NCBI RefSeq assembly: GCF_900112315.1
Contig: NZ_FOLL01000003.1
Location: 186,001-250,000, forward strand
DNA length: 64,000 bases
Direction: 5' to 3'
From: Parapedobacter composti
Lineage (GTDB): Bacteria > Bacteroidota > Bacteroidia > Sphingobacteriales > Sphingobacteriaceae
This document shows, one piece after another, positions 9,049-18,933 of the stretch (positions within the stretch are counted from its first letter, which is position 1; each line of letters begins with the position of its first letter). A model generated the notes under the pieces. That model saw only the letters and a program-made list of their open reading frames with translations. It was not told the DNA's origin and searched no databases. Position numbers and translations under genes: made by a program.

Positions 9049-9704
9049 TGCAGAAAAACGTCAAGATGACCACGGCCAAGGAGCGGATGCTGAAGAAGAT
9101 AAGGCATGCCCTGCTGCAGAAGCGTGAACATCCATATCCTGCCTTTGAGGAGACACCGTTATTCGGCGATGAGCACGACCCCTTGGATGTGCTTTTCGCC
9201 CAGCGGCTTACAGCGGTGGCCGGCAAGTTCGTCTACTGTGAGGATGAGGTGGCTTTTGTAGAGGGCCTGCTTGCCTTGGCGGAGCAGGAAAAGTTGCATC
9301 GCATGTATGTATGGGAACCGGCATTACAGCAGCTGCTTGACCATTACGGCTTTCCCTTTTTCCGGACGGATCAGGATTTTGCACAGGCCGATGCGGGTAT
9401 AACCTCTTGTGAGGCGCTTATCGCACGCTCCGGGAGTATTCTGGTAAGCAACGGGAGTGCAGCCGGAAGGAGGCTTAGCATTTATCCGCACACGCATGTG
9501 GTGGTGGCCCGCACTTCACAACTGGTCATGGATATCAAAGACGGGCTTGACCTGATGCGGAAGCGGTACGGTACGGCGCTGCCTTCCTTAATCAGCCTTA
9601 TCACGGGGCCCAGCCGGACGGCGGATATCGAAAAAACCCTTGTGCTGGGGGCTCACGGCCCTAAAGAGGTTTACGTGTTTCTGCTCGAAGACCGGTTGGG
9701 GTAA
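9048..9704 (+). CDS. LUD-domain protein (LutC/YkgG-like)
   Basis: 218 residues starting in the TGATG overlap with ftsH; ATG 9066 is an alternative. A single LUD domain is visible, with the conserved C-terminal TGPSRTADIEKTLVLGAHGP segment and the GITSCEALIARSGSILV stretch. In Bacillus the related LutC takes part in lactate oxidation with LutA and LutB, but no lutAB genes are present here. The coupling to ftsH recurs in Bacteroidota. The biochemical role of these solitary LUD proteins is not established. Confidence 0.88.
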   Translation: MQKNVKMTTAKERMLKKIRHALLQKREHPYPAFEETPLFGDEHDPLDVLFAQRLTAVAGKFVYCEDEVAFVEGLLALAEQEKLHRMYVWEPALQQLLDHYGFPFFRTDQDFAQADAGITSCEALIARSGSILVSNGSAAGRRLSIYPHTHVVVARTSQLVMDIKDGLDLMRKRYGTALPSLISLITGPSRTADIEKTLVLGAHGPKEVYVFLLEDRLG

Positions 9705-9860
9705 TCGTAGCGTTCTCTGGCGTCGGCAAATCCGAATCATACGGTGAAAGTGCATCGCAAACACATCATGGCCAAGTCGGATTGCGCCAACGTGGCTGAA
9801 CTAGCGGCACGGAGTGTCAGCGAAGGATGGGTTTAGTGGATTTTTTACAGTCCGCGCATT

Positions 9861-9887
9861 AAACTTACTAATTATTTTAGTAAGTTT
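9861..9887. promoter_or_regulatory. Perfect 11-bp palindrome over the promoter of the radical SAM gene
   Basis: AAACTTACTAA (9861-9871), a 5-nt spacer TTATT, then the exact inverse at 9877-9887. Its right arm overlaps TAAGTTTG (9881-9888), an exact TAnnTTTG element. This looks like an operator where a dimeric repressor would block transcription. No regulator gene is adjacent. Confidence 0.7.
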
Positions 9888-9892
9888 GTGGT

Positions 9893-10963
9893 GTGGACAC
9901 CATACAGCATAACGAATACTTCAAAGGCCGGGGCGCGCAGGTCAATACCCATAATAAATTCGCCGCACAACGTTATGTGGCGGAACACGTTGAAGGGTTG
10001 GACGAGGAATTCCTGGAAAATTCAGGAACCCAACTCATTGACGAGCATCCCAAAAAGATTATCAGCACCAACGACAGTCCGGATTTATCGATGGGCTATT
10101 CAGCAAACCCTTACCAAGGGTGTGAGCATGGTTGTATTTATTGCTATGCACGCAATGCACATGAATACTGGGGGTACAGCGCCGGGCTTGACTTCGAGCG
10201 TAAAATCATCGTAAAGCGGAATGCTGCTGAACTGCTTGAACGCCAGTTCAACGCCAAGGGATATAAACCGCAGGTGATTATGCTCTCCGGCAATACAGAC
10301 TGCTACCAGCCGGTGGAGCGGAAGCTTAAAATTACACGGGCGATGCTGGAGGTCATGCGTGTTTACCGCCATCCGGTATCGATTATCAGTAAAAACTCCT
10401 TGATACTTCGGGACCTGGACATTCTATCGGAGATGGCACCGTTGGGGCTCGTGCAGGTGGCCATCTCCATCAATTGCCTGAACGAGGAATTGCGGCAGAA
10501 GATGGAGCCGCGCACGGTAACCGCAAAAGGCCGGCTAAAGGTTATCCAGCAGCTTACCGAAGCAGGTATCCCGGTAATGGTGATGTGCGCCCCCATCATT
10601 CCCGGCCTCAACAGCGATGAGGTGCCGGAGGTTATCAAGGCTGCGGCAGCGCACGGTGCCAAAGGGGCTGGCTATACCATCGTCCGCCTGAATGGGGCAA
10701 TAGGCGAGCTGTTTACCGACTGGGTGCATAAGGCATTTCCCGACCGCGCCGAAAAGGTATTGCACAGCATTGCCGCATGCCATGGCGGAAAATTGAACGA
10801 CAGCCGCTGGGGGGTGCGGATGCGGGGCGAGGGTAAGCTGGCCGAAAGTATCCACCAGCTCTTTAAGGTAAGTGTAAAGCGGTATATGGGAGAGCGTAAG
10901 CTCCCCGAGCTGCGGCTGGATCTATTCGCCCCTAAACGGGGAAGGCAGCTGGATTTATTTTGA
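9893..10963 (+). CDS. PA0069-family radical SAM protein
   Basis: 356 residues from GTG 9893. The KGRGAQ(V)N segment that opens this family begins at residue 11, and there is no ATG before it. The [4Fe-4S] site is C77-X3-C81-X2-C84 (GCEHGCIYCYAR). A radical SAM barrel follows, with MLSGNTDCYQPVE and PRTVTAKGRL motifs. It is related to spore photoproduct lyase (SplB-like) but the reaction of the PA0069 group is unknown; it often sits near SOS or DNA-damage genes. The promoter is covered by a palindrome and the start codon lies only 5 nt after the -7 element, suggesting a leaderless mRNA. Confidence 0.9.
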   Translation: MDTIQHNEYFKGRGAQVNTHNKFAAQRYVAEHVEGLDEEFLENSGTQLIDEHPKKIISTNDSPDLSMGYSANPYQGCEHGCIYCYARNAHEYWGYSAGLDFERKIIVKRNAAELLERQFNAKGYKPQVIMLSGNTDCYQPVERKLKITRAMLEVMRVYRHPVSIISKNSLILRDLDILSEMAPLGLVQVAISINCLNEELRQKMEPRTVTAKGRLKVIQQLTEAGIPVMVMCAPIIPGLNSDEVPEVIKAAAAHGAKGAGYTIVRLNGAIGELFTDWVHKAFPDRAEKVLHSIAACHGGKLNDSRWGVRMRGEGKLAESIHQLFKVSVKRYMGERKLPELRLDLFAPKRGRQLDLF

Positions 10964-10988
10964 CAGCAGATAATTTTTCTTACTTTAG
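10960..10988 (+). promoter_or_regulatory. Promoter of the rhomboid gene
   Basis: TTG (10960-10962), 18 nt, TACTTTAG (10981-10988; one mismatch to TAnnTTTG). The -33 element overlaps the stop codon of the radical SAM gene. ATG 11007 follows 18 nt later. Confidence 0.5.
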
Positions 10989-11006
10989 GCCAATTAACCA
11001 CATAAC

Positions 11007-11633
11007 ATGAAAGAATACCTCACCCAAACACCGGTAGCCAGTATCATTTTCGCCTTTACCATCGTGACCAGTATTTATACTTTTTCAAACCACTATCTCT
11101 TCGGCAAGTTCATGCTACACCCCTATAGCGTAAGCCGGGGCCAGCGTCTGCATACACTGCTGACCAGCGGGCTTATCCACCGGGACTGGGGCCACCTGCT
11201 GTTCAACATGCTTACCTTTTACTTTTTTGGTTTTTCGTTAGAAGCATTGCTTGTACAGTTAAGCTCTTGGGGGCATGTGCAGTTCGCCATGATTTATGTG
11301 CTCGGTTTGATATTGAGCGACGTGGGCACTGTGTTTAAGCAGAAGAATAACCTGTCGTATTATAGCTTGGGGGCTTCCGGGGCCATCTGCGCCGTGCTTT
11401 TCAGTTTTATCCTTTTTGATCCGAAGATGATGCTGGGTATTTTCTTCATCATTCCGATGCCTGCATGGTTATTCGGTATGCTTTTCCTGGGCTACTGTGT
11501 CTGGGCTTCCAAAAACGCCCGCGATGGAATCAACCACGATGCCCATTTTTACGGCGCTATTTTGGGCGTCATCCTCACCATCGTATTTTATCCCTGGGTT
11601 ATCCCACATTTTATCCAACAGTTTACAGGTTGA
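11007..11633 (+). CDS. Rhomboid-family intramembrane serine protease
   Basis: 208 residues with six predicted transmembrane segments. The catalytic Ser124 lies in GASGA, the His partner is probably H180 in HDAHFYG, and loop 1 carries the HRDWGHLLFNM motif typical of rhomboids. It would cleave single-pass membrane proteins within the inner membrane. A TACTTTAG-type promoter of its own lies just upstream, so it need not be controlled by the palindrome of the preceding radical SAM gene. Substrates cannot be inferred from context. Confidence 0.92.
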   Translation: MKEYLTQTPVASIIFAFTIVTSIYTFSNHYLFGKFMLHPYSVSRGQRLHTLLTSGLIHRDWGHLLFNMLTFYFFGFSLEALLVQLSSWGHVQFAMIYVLGLILSDVGTVFKQKNNLSYYSLGASGAICAVLFSFILFDPKMMLGIFFIIPMPAWLFGMLFLGYCVWASKNARDGINHDAHFYGAILGVILTIVFYPWVIPHFIQQFTG

Positions 11634-11728
11634 TGCTTAGTGTTTTTTGAACACTATTTTAACACGCTTATTGCCATGCAGATAAGCTTTGTTTTGCGTT
11701 GTTCAGCCGTAAATGTAATTGCCGGGTA

Positions 11729-11758
11729 TTGATATGTTACGATTAATTTTTACTTTAG
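11729..11758 (+). promoter_or_regulatory. Promoter of the SSS symporter gene
   Basis: TTG (11729-11731), 19 nt, TACTTTAG (11751-11758), the same -7 variant as in the rhomboid promoter. ATG 11800 follows after about 40 nt. Confidence 0.55.
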
Positions 11759-11799
11759 CTGCATTATAAACTTAATCGTATACAGGCAACAAACAAAGC

Positions 11800-13476
11800 A
11801 TGGAGTTCGCATTACTTGATAAACTGATTTTCATTGGGTATGGCCTACTGATCATCGGTATTGGGCTGTGGGTGTCAAGAGGAAAAGGGAAGTCTTCTGA
11901 AGATTATTTCTTGGCGAGCAAGTCGTTGCCTTGGTGGGCTATCGGCGCATCGCTGATTGCGGCTAACATTTCTGCCGAGCAGTTCATCGGGATGTCCGGA
12001 TCAGGGTTTGCCATCGGGCTGGCTATCGCATCGTATGAATGGATGGCGGCGCTTACCCTATTGATCGTGGGTAAATTCTTCCTCCCTATTTTTATCGAGA
12101 AAAAGCTGTATACGATTCCCCAATTTATCGAAGTCCGGTATGGAACGAATTTAAAAACCATTTTAGCGGTATTTTGGGTTTGCTTGTTTGTGTTCGTAAA
12201 CCTGACCTCGGTTTTATACTTGGGGGCTACCGCGCTTGACACCATCCTCGGCACCGGCGATGGTTCGATCTTTATGTATGCCATATTTGGGCTGGCCTTG
12301 TTTGCGGCCGCTTATTCCTTATACGGCGGCTTGTCAGCCGTGGCGTGGACAGACGTGGTGCAGGTGGTGCTGCTTGTGGTGGGCGGGCTTATCACTACGT
12401 TCATGGCGTTGTCCCATATTTCGGACGATGGCGGAGTCATTTCGGGCATGGTGAAGGTATATGAGGCGGTGCCCGAAAAATTTTCGATGATCCTTGAAAA
12501 AGGCGAAGTGATTTCGCCGGGGGGGCGTGATGCGTGGTGGGATTTGCCGGGTTTGGCCGTGATTGTCGGAGGGATGTGGGTGGCTAACCTGTACTATTGG
12601 GGCTTTAACCAATACATTATCCAGCGCACCTTGGCCGCCAAGAGCCTGAAGGAATCGCAGAAAGGAATTATCCTGGCCGGATTTATAAAGTTGCTGATGC
12701 CTTTGTTGGTGGTGGTGCCGGGTATCGTGGCGTATGTAATGAACATGGATCCCAATGGGCAGATCACGGCTGGGCATGCCGATCCTTCCTTTTTTTCGCG
12801 GGCGGGCAATGTCATCAATGACAACGCTTCGCCGTGGCTTATCAAAGAATTTGTGCCTACCGGGGCAAAGGGCCTGGTGGTGTCGGCACTGGCGGCGGCC
12901 ATTGTGTCATCATTGGCGTCAATGCTGAATTCCACTGCCACCATTTTTACGATGGATATCTATAAGCCCTATTTCCAGAAAAAGGCATCTGAGCGGGGCT
13001 TGGTGCGTGTGGGCCGTGTTTCCGCATCCCTTGCGCTGGTAGTGGCTATTCTGCTGGCTCCGCAGCTGGCTAATCTTGGCCAGGTGTTCCAGTATATACA
13101 GGAATACACGGGCGTGGTGAGCCCGGGTATCCTCGCGGTATTCATGCTGGGATTGTTCTGGAAGAAAACGACGAACAACGCTGCGATATGGGGAATACTG
13201 GCCTCTATTCCCATTGCTTTTTACTTTAAAGTGGCCCCTAACGGCTGGTCTACCAGTCCCATGTTCTTAAACCTGCCGTTCATGCACCAAATGATGATCA
13301 CCTGGATCCTGGTCATGCTCGTTATGGTAGTCATCAGCTACGTAGAAGGCAAAGGCAGGGATTACGATAAAGGAATCGTGCTGGAAAAATCCATGTTCCG
13401 GACATCTCCGGCATTCAACATCGGCGGCTTTCTCATCTGCTTAATTCTGGTGGCCCTCTACGCCATATTTTGGTAG
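11800..13476 (+). CDS. Sodium/solute symporter (SSS family, SGLT-like)
   Basis: 558 residues with about 14 hydrophobic segments. The GIGLWVSRGKGKSSEDYFLASKSLPWW-type N-terminus (here split around residues 20-45), NISAEQFIGMSGSGFA and the ALAAAIVSSLASMLNSTATIFTMD region (split near residues 365-388) are hallmarks of the sugar-transporting branch that includes vSGLT. It should bring a sugar or similar solute across the inner membrane with Na+. The next gene is a peptidase and the previous one a rhomboid, so the substrate is not shown by context. Confidence 0.9.
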   Translation: MEFALLDKLIFIGYGLLIIGIGLWVSRGKGKSSEDYFLASKSLPWWAIGASLIAANISAEQFIGMSGSGFAIGLAIASYEWMAALTLLIVGKFFLPIFIEKKLYTIPQFIEVRYGTNLKTILAVFWVCLFVFVNLTSVLYLGATALDTILGTGDGSIFMYAIFGLALFAAAYSLYGGLSAVAWTDVVQVVLLVVGGLITTFMALSHISDDGGVISGMVKVYEAVPEKFSMILEKGEVISPGGRDAWWDLPGLAVIVGGMWVANLYYWGFNQYIIQRTLAAKSLKESQKGIILAGFIKLLMPLLVVVPGIVAYVMNMDPNGQITAGHADPSFFSRAGNVINDNASPWLIKEFVPTGAKGLVVSALAAAIVSSLASMLNSTATIFTMDIYKPYFQKKASERGLVRVGRVSASLALVVAILLAPQLANLGQVFQYIQEYTGVVSPGILAVFMLGLFWKKTTNNAAIWGILASIPIAFYFKVAPNGWSTSPMFLNLPFMHQMMITWILVMLVMVVISYVEGKGRDYDKGIVLEKSMFRTSPAFNIGGFLICLILVALYAIFW

Positions 13477-13559
13477 AAAAACCGGTATTTACTTCAGTAG
13501 CTGCCGGAAAGATAGTAGATTAGCCGTCGGTTTGACAGCCACATGTAAACAGCAAGCCG

Positions 13560-15923
13560 ATGCATAAGATATTGTTTACCCTCGCTTTTATTGGCGTTCA
13601 CCTGCTCTATGCGCAGCAACCTGTACTGACAGTTGAACAAATCATGCGCGATCCCAAGTGGATGGGTACACCGCCTGATGGAATCCGCTGGGGCGCCGAC
13701 GGCAACCTCTATTTCTCCTGGAACCCTGATGCGCAGCCGAGTGCATCGCTGTACCGTATCACTACATCAGACTATACCCCGCAAAAGGTAGACGAGGCGG
13801 ATGAAGAGACCGTTGTGAGCCACTATGTATTTGATAGCGCGCGGCGCCGTATTGTCTTTGAACGGCAGGGAGATATTTACGTGCGCGAATGGAGATCGGG
13901 CAAAGAAACACGGCTTACCCATACGGCGGCGCAGGAGCGCAATCCACGGTTCAGCCGCGATGGGCAGAGCGTTATTTTCCAACAAGGCGATGATTTGTTC
14001 AAATTATCGCTGTTGGGGCATGAGTGGGTACAGCTCACCCACTTCAGCCGAGAAGGGGGGCGTAGCGAAAAACGGCAAGGGACCACGGCAGCACAGGAAC
14101 GTTGGCTGGAAAACGATCAGCTGCAACTCTTTCAGGTATTGCGGGAGCGTAAGCAGCAAGACTCGCTCCGCAAGGTACGGCAGGATAAAGCGGGGCCGTC
14201 TTCCCTCAAAACCATCGCTATTGGCGATGCGATATTGTCCATGCAGCAGCTGAGCCCTGATGAACGTTTCGTCACCTACCGGCTTACCCGGCGCGTTAAC
14301 GGCAATAGAAACACCGCCGTACCCAACTACGTGACGGAATCGGGTTACACGGAGCATATTCCAGCCCGCACAAAGGTCGGCAACCCGTTGCCGGTATCGC
14401 ATACGTACATTTACGACCGCCACCGCGATACGGTGTACGAGGTGGTTACGGCCAACATTCCCGGAATCAAAGACCTCCCTGATTTCTGGGATGATTATCC
14501 CGAAGAGAGGGCCAAGCGGCTGGAAGCGGACGCCGATAGGCAAGTGCAGGTAGGGCAGGTGGCTTGGAATGATGCCGGTACTGCGGCCTGCGTGGTGGTT
14601 ACCGCCACGGATAATAAAGATCGCTGGATTATGCGGCTTGACGCCGAAACAGGTGGACTCCATTTGATCAATCGCCAGCGTGACGAAGCGTGGATTGCGG
14701 GCCCGGGTATTGGCGGGTCATGGGGTGGAGGCAGCTTGGGCTGGGTAGACCAGAAGACCGTGTACTTCCAGAGCGAAGCTTCGGGGTATTCGCATATTTA
14801 TGTGGCCGATGTCTACAGCGGCGAAACGAGGCAGCTTACCACCGGGCGCTGGGAGGTGAGCAATCTGCAGCTGGCTGCCGACGGGCGGCATTTTTACTTC
14901 ACGGCAAACAAGGTTCATCCCGGCATCACGCATTTCTACGGAATGCCGGTTACCGGCGGCGATCCGGTGCAGCTTACCCAGCTGGATGGGGGCAATGAGG
15001 TGGCGCTGTCGCCTGACGAGCAATGGCTGGCCATCCGTTACGCTTATTCCAACAAACCTTGGGAACTGTACATGCAGCCCAACAAACCAGGAGCAAAGGC
15101 CATACAGGTTACCGAGTCGGTTACGGCTGCGTTCAAAGCGTATCCATGGCGCGAACCGGAAGTGATTTCATTCAGCAATCGGTCCGGCGACGAGGTATAC
15201 GCTCGGTTGTACCGGCCAACTGCCCCAAAGGCCGGCAGGCCGGCGGTCATCTTTGTGCATGGAGCCGGTTACCTGCAGAACGCGCATTACTGGTGGAGCC
15301 AGTATTTCCGCGAATATTTTTTCCATAACCTGCTGGCTGACCTCGGCTATACGGTGCTGGATATCGACTATACCGGAAGCGCCGGCTATGGACGTGATCA
15401 CCGGACGGGTATTTACCGCCACATGGGGGGCAAAGATTTGAGCGATCAGGTAGACGGGGCCCGGTTGCTGGTGGAGCAATATGGCGTGAATCCCAAGAAT
15501 ATCGGTATCTATGGCGGATCCTATGGCGGCTTCATCACGCTCATGGCCATGTTTAACGAACCAGATGTTTTTTCTGCGGGGGCGGCGTTGCGGTCGGTTA
15601 CCGACTGGGCGCACTATAATCACGGCTACACTTCCAATATCCTTAACGAACCGTTTACGGATCCGATAGCATATAAGCGTTCTTCACCGATTTACTTTGC
15701 CGAGGGGTTGCGGGGCCACTTGCTCATGTGCCACGGTATGGTTGATGTAAACGTGCATTTCCAGGATATTGTGCGCCTGAGCCAGCGGCTTATTGAGCTG
15801 GGCAAAGAAAACTGGGAGCTGGCCGTATACCCCGTGGAAGATCACGGTTTCGTGGAGCCGAGCAGCTGGACGGATGAATATAAGCGTATTCTGAAATTGT
15901 TTGAGCAACATCTCGACAACTGA
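13560..15923 (+). CDS. S9-family prolyl-oligopeptidase-like serine peptidase
   Basis: 787 residues with a signal peptide ending near YAQQ. A beta-propeller region (TolB/DPP IV-like repeats) covers about 25-520. The alpha/beta-hydrolase domain holds the triad S654 (GGSYGGF), D729 (MVDVNVHF) and H762 (EDHGF). It is probably a periplasmic dipeptidyl- or oligopeptidase. Its stop lies 5 bp from the end of the convergent comM-like gene, with no terminator visible between them. It may feed peptides from the nearby nutrient loci into the cell, but that is inference. Confidence 0.92.
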   Translation: MHKILFTLAFIGVHLLYAQQPVLTVEQIMRDPKWMGTPPDGIRWGADGNLYFSWNPDAQPSASLYRITTSDYTPQKVDEADEETVVSHYVFDSARRRIVFERQGDIYVREWRSGKETRLTHTAAQERNPRFSRDGQSVIFQQGDDLFKLSLLGHEWVQLTHFSREGGRSEKRQGTTAAQERWLENDQLQLFQVLRERKQQDSLRKVRQDKAGPSSLKTIAIGDAILSMQQLSPDERFVTYRLTRRVNGNRNTAVPNYVTESGYTEHIPARTKVGNPLPVSHTYIYDRHRDTVYEVVTANIPGIKDLPDFWDDYPEERAKRLEADADRQVQVGQVAWNDAGTAACVVVTATDNKDRWIMRLDAETGGLHLINRQRDEAWIAGPGIGGSWGGGSLGWVDQKTVYFQSEASGYSHIYVADVYSGETRQLTTGRWEVSNLQLAADGRHFYFTANKVHPGITHFYGMPVTGGDPVQLTQLDGGNEVALSPDEQWLAIRYAYSNKPWELYMQPNKPGAKAIQVTESVTAAFKAYPWREPEVISFSNRSGDEVYARLYRPTAPKAGRPAVIFVHGAGYLQNAHYWWSQYFREYFFHNLLADLGYTVLDIDYTGSAGYGRDHRTGIYRHMGGKDLSDQVDGARLLVEQYGVNPKNIGIYGGSYGGFITLMAMFNEPDVFSAGAALRSVTDWAHYNHGYTSNILNEPFTDPIAYKRSSPIYFAEGLRGHLLMCHGMVDVNVHFQDIVRLSQRLIELGKENWELAVYPVEDHGFVEPSSWTDEYKRILKLFEQHLDN

Positions 15924-15928
15924 CGCGT

Positions 15929-17467
15929 TTATCCCGCCCAGTTGCTGCGGTCAAGGCTACGGAACTGGATGGCCTCGGCCAGGTGTTCGGTCCGGATAGT
16001 GGCGCTGCCATCCAGATCAGCGATGGTCCTGGAGACCTTGAGGATGCGGTCATACGCCCTTGCCGAAAGCCCAAGGCGGGCCATGGCAGCTTTGAGCAGC
16101 GCCCGGCCGGTCTCATCTGTGGTGCAAATCTCACGCAGTCCGCGGGTGTTCATCTGTGCGTTGCAATGGATGCCGGTGTGTTTGCTGAACCGTTGTGCCT
16201 GCATGTTCCGGGCAGCGGCCACGCGCCTCCGGATGTCGGCGCTCCGCTCGGTAGCCCGTACTGCGGTCAGCTCGTCTGAGGTAACAGGGGTAACCTCCAC
16301 GTGCAGATCAATGCGGTCCAGCAGCGGTCCGGATATTTTGCTCAGGTATTTTTGCACTTTCCCGGGGTTACACTGGCACTCCTGCTGCGGGTGGTTATAA
16401 AATCCACACGGGCAAGGGTTCATGGCTGCCACTAAAATGAAACTGGCCGGATATTGTACCGAAAAACGGGCACGCGCTATCATGATGTGGCGCGACTCCA
16501 ACGGTTGCCGCATCACTTCCAGCACTGATCGTTTAAACTCCGGCAGTTCATCCAAAAACAACACCCCGTTGTGCGCCAGCGAAATTTCGCCGGGCTGCGG
16601 GTAGCTGCCACCGCCCACGAGGGCTACATCGCTGATGGTATGATGCGGAGCCCGGAATGGGCGAGACGTGATAAGCGATGCCGTTACCCCCAGCTTACCC
16701 GCTACAGAGTGTATTTTGGTTGTTTCCAACGATTCTTCGAGCGTTAACGGTGGCAGTATGGTGGGCAGCCGTTTGGCCAGCATCGTCTTGCCCGCCCCCG
16801 GAGGGCCTATCAACAACACGTTGTGCCCCCCAGCAGCGGCAATTTCCATCGCCCGTTTAATGTTTTCCTGGCCATGCACATCGGCAAAGTCCAAGACTTC
16901 GTCCGGACCCGCCTCTTTTAATTCTGTTTCTACAGACACCTGTGTCCTATCGAGCCGTACAGTACCGTTCAGAAAACTTGTCACCTCGCCCAGATGTTTC
17001 ACGCCGTACACTTGTATATCAGACACCACGGCTGCTTCCCTGGCGTTCGCTTGCGGTAGAATCATCCCTTTAAATCCATCGCGCGCAGCCTGCACGGCGA
17101 TGGGCAATGCGCCTTTGATGGGCTGTATACTCCCATCGAGCGAAAGCTCGCCCAGAATTAGGAAATCGTTCAATGACTGTTCGCTGATTTGCTTTGACGA
17201 AGCCAGGATGCCCACGGCGATGGCCAGGTCATATGCCGACCCTTCTTTGCGGATATCTGCCGGGGCCAGGTTTACTACAATTTTTTGACGTGGCATACGG
17301 AATCCTGATGCCGTAAGCGCGCTTTCAATGCGCCGGAGGCTTTCCTTTACCGCGTTGTCCGGCAGGCCGACGATATAGTATTTCGTTCCGCCGGAAATAT
17401 TGACTTCAATGGTGATCGTGGTTGCGTCAATGCCGTAAACGGCACTTCCGTAGGTTTTGACCAGCAT
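15929..17467 (-). CDS. comM: YifB/ComM-family Mg-chelatase-like AAA+ ATPase
   Basis: 512 residues, full length. An N-terminal Lon-protease-like fold (ChlI domain, about 20-145) is followed by a Mg-chelatase AAA+ module with Walker A GPPGAGKT, Walker B LFLDELPEF, and a C-terminal Mg_chelatase_C domain with a CPCGF(Y)NHP-type cysteine cluster. In naturally competent bacteria ComM is a hexameric helicase for branch migration during integration of transforming DNA. The start is ATG 17467. It lies 47 bp downstream of the transferase gene that follows in coordinates. Confidence 0.93.
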   Translation of the reverse strand: MLVKTYGSAVYGIDATTITIEVNISGGTKYYIVGLPDNAVKESLRRIESALTASGFRMPRQKIVVNLAPADIRKEGSAYDLAIAVGILASSKQISEQSLNDFLILGELSLDGSIQPIKGALPIAVQAARDGFKGMILPQANAREAAVVSDIQVYGVKHLGEVTSFLNGTVRLDRTQVSVETELKEAGPDEVLDFADVHGQENIKRAMEIAAAGGHNVLLIGPPGAGKTMLAKRLPTILPPLTLEESLETTKIHSVAGKLGVTASLITSRPFRAPHHTISDVALVGGGSYPQPGEISLAHNGVLFLDELPEFKRSVLEVMRQPLESRHIMIARARFSVQYPASFILVAAMNPCPCGFYNHPQQECQCNPGKVQKYLSKISGPLLDRIDLHVEVTPVTSDELTAVRATERSADIRRRVAAARNMQAQRFSKHTGIHCNAQMNTRGLREICTTDETGRALLKAAMARLGLSARAYDRILKVSRTIADLDGSATIRTEHLAEAIQFRSLDRSNWAG

Positions 17468-17514
17468 AAGGCAGTATATTTCCGTTAAAGATAGGAAATA
17501 TCCGGGAGGGCAGG

Positions 17515-18693
17515 TTAATTTTGGTGTTGTTTTTCTTCGTATTGCGGTAGCGCTTCTGCCGTTTCCGGGGTGTGGTCGCGCAGCTGGTATATCCGGTCAT
17601 CGTCCTCGGCCGGGACCGGCTGCTGCGGAATTTCCGGCCGTACATCATATAACCACAGCATGGTGTTCATCAGCAACACAATCAAAGCCATCAAGATAAG
17701 AAGTTCCACGGTGCCGATATGCTGGAAAGACAGCGCCGTGCCAATCATCAGCATGTTGAAACCGGAGAGCGACAGCGTTGCCTGGGTATGCGTCATGCCG
17801 GTCTCCAAGAGCCTATGATGCAGGTGGTTGCGGTCGGCAGTGAAAGGCGATCGGCCCTGCGTTAAGCGTATCACAATAACCCGCAGGGTATCGAATATCG
17901 GGATAATCAGTATGGCAATTGCTACGGCAGGTACCGACTGGATGGCGAAACCGGTTACCGGATACGGCCCCGCGTTTTTACTGAGTTCTATAAATTGGAT
18001 GGTAAATATCGATACGATGAAGCCGATGGTATACGCCCCCGCGTCGCCCATGAAGATCTGGGCATTGCCGGCATTGAAGCGGAGAAACCCGAGCACCGAT
18101 CCGGCCATGCTGATGGCCAGTATGGCTAACCCGTATTCTTGCATTTGGAAGAAGATATAACCGAAGGTCAGGCCCACGATAAGACTTACGCTGCCAAGCA
18201 GCCCGTTGATGCCGTCAATCAGGTTGAAGGCGTTAATGATAAACACGATAAACAGGCAGGTAAACAAGTAACCCACCACGGGGTTGATCTCATAAATGCC
18301 GAAAATCCCGTAAAAACTGGTCAACCGGATATCGGCAAAGTGCACCATAATCAATGCGGAGACAGACTGTGCAAAAAACTTTTTGTAAGGATTCAGTGCT
18401 GCTAAGTCGTCCTTCAGGCCTACCAAGAAGATAAGCAGTCCGGAGGCTAAGATATAGTTTCCGTACGGCAATGTGCTGCTGGAAATGCACAGACAGGCCG
18501 TAAAAACCAAAGCGGTTAACACGGCTATACCACCGAGATTCGGCGTACGATGTTTGTGAATCTTCCGTTCCTCCAGCGTCGGGTCATCAAATAATGCTTT
18601 GTGGTAGGCCAGCTTAATAAGGGAAGGGACGGCATACGAGGCGATGACGCACGAGAACAAAAATGAAAAAAACGCCAAGTAAATGTCTGTCAT
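17515..18693 (-). CDS. Undecaprenyl-phosphate sugar-1-phosphate transferase (WecA/MraY family)
   Basis: 392 residues from ATG 18693; ATG 18711 adds six. About eleven membrane helices are visible. The cytoplasmic catalytic motifs are GLKDDLAALNPYKKF, NAFNLIDGINGLLG, FMGDAGAY and the HLHHRLLETG loop, the last being typical of the WecA (GlcNAc-1-P) branch rather than MraY. It should start lipid-linked polysaccharide synthesis by moving a HexNAc-1-phosphate from a UDP-sugar to undecaprenyl phosphate. It is not next to other polysaccharide genes except the GDP-fucose synthase 2 kb away. Confidence 0.9.
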   Translation of the reverse strand: MTDIYLAFFSFLFSCVIASYAVPSLIKLAYHKALFDDPTLEERKIHKHRTPNLGGIAVLTALVFTACLCISSSTLPYGNYILASGLLIFLVGLKDDLAALNPYKKFFAQSVSALIMVHFADIRLTSFYGIFGIYEINPVVGYLFTCLFIVFIINAFNLIDGINGLLGSVSLIVGLTFGYIFFQMQEYGLAILAISMAGSVLGFLRFNAGNAQIFMGDAGAYTIGFIVSIFTIQFIELSKNAGPYPVTGFAIQSVPAVAIAILIIPIFDTLRVIVIRLTQGRSPFTADRNHLHHRLLETGMTHTQATLSLSGFNMLMIGTALSFQHIGTVELLILMALIVLLMNTMLWLYDVRPEIPQQPVPAEDDDRIYQLRDHTPETAEALPQYEEKQHQN

Positions 18694-18933
18694 AAGTAGC
18701 GTGTTTAACACGGCTTAAAGCAAAGAGGCGGTAGCTGACGGCACGCACGTCGTTGACACAGTTTGTTCCTCTGCTCTAATCACTTAACGAAGCGCAATTT
18801 CTGTGCCACGTGTACTGCGTGGTAGCATTTGCTTTTTTCCGCTGTTTTTTGCCTTTTTGGCAAACGATTTGCAGGAATGTTTGTATCTTTAAGAAGAACG
18901 TAGGTAGTTTTTAATTAAATAATCATAACTATT

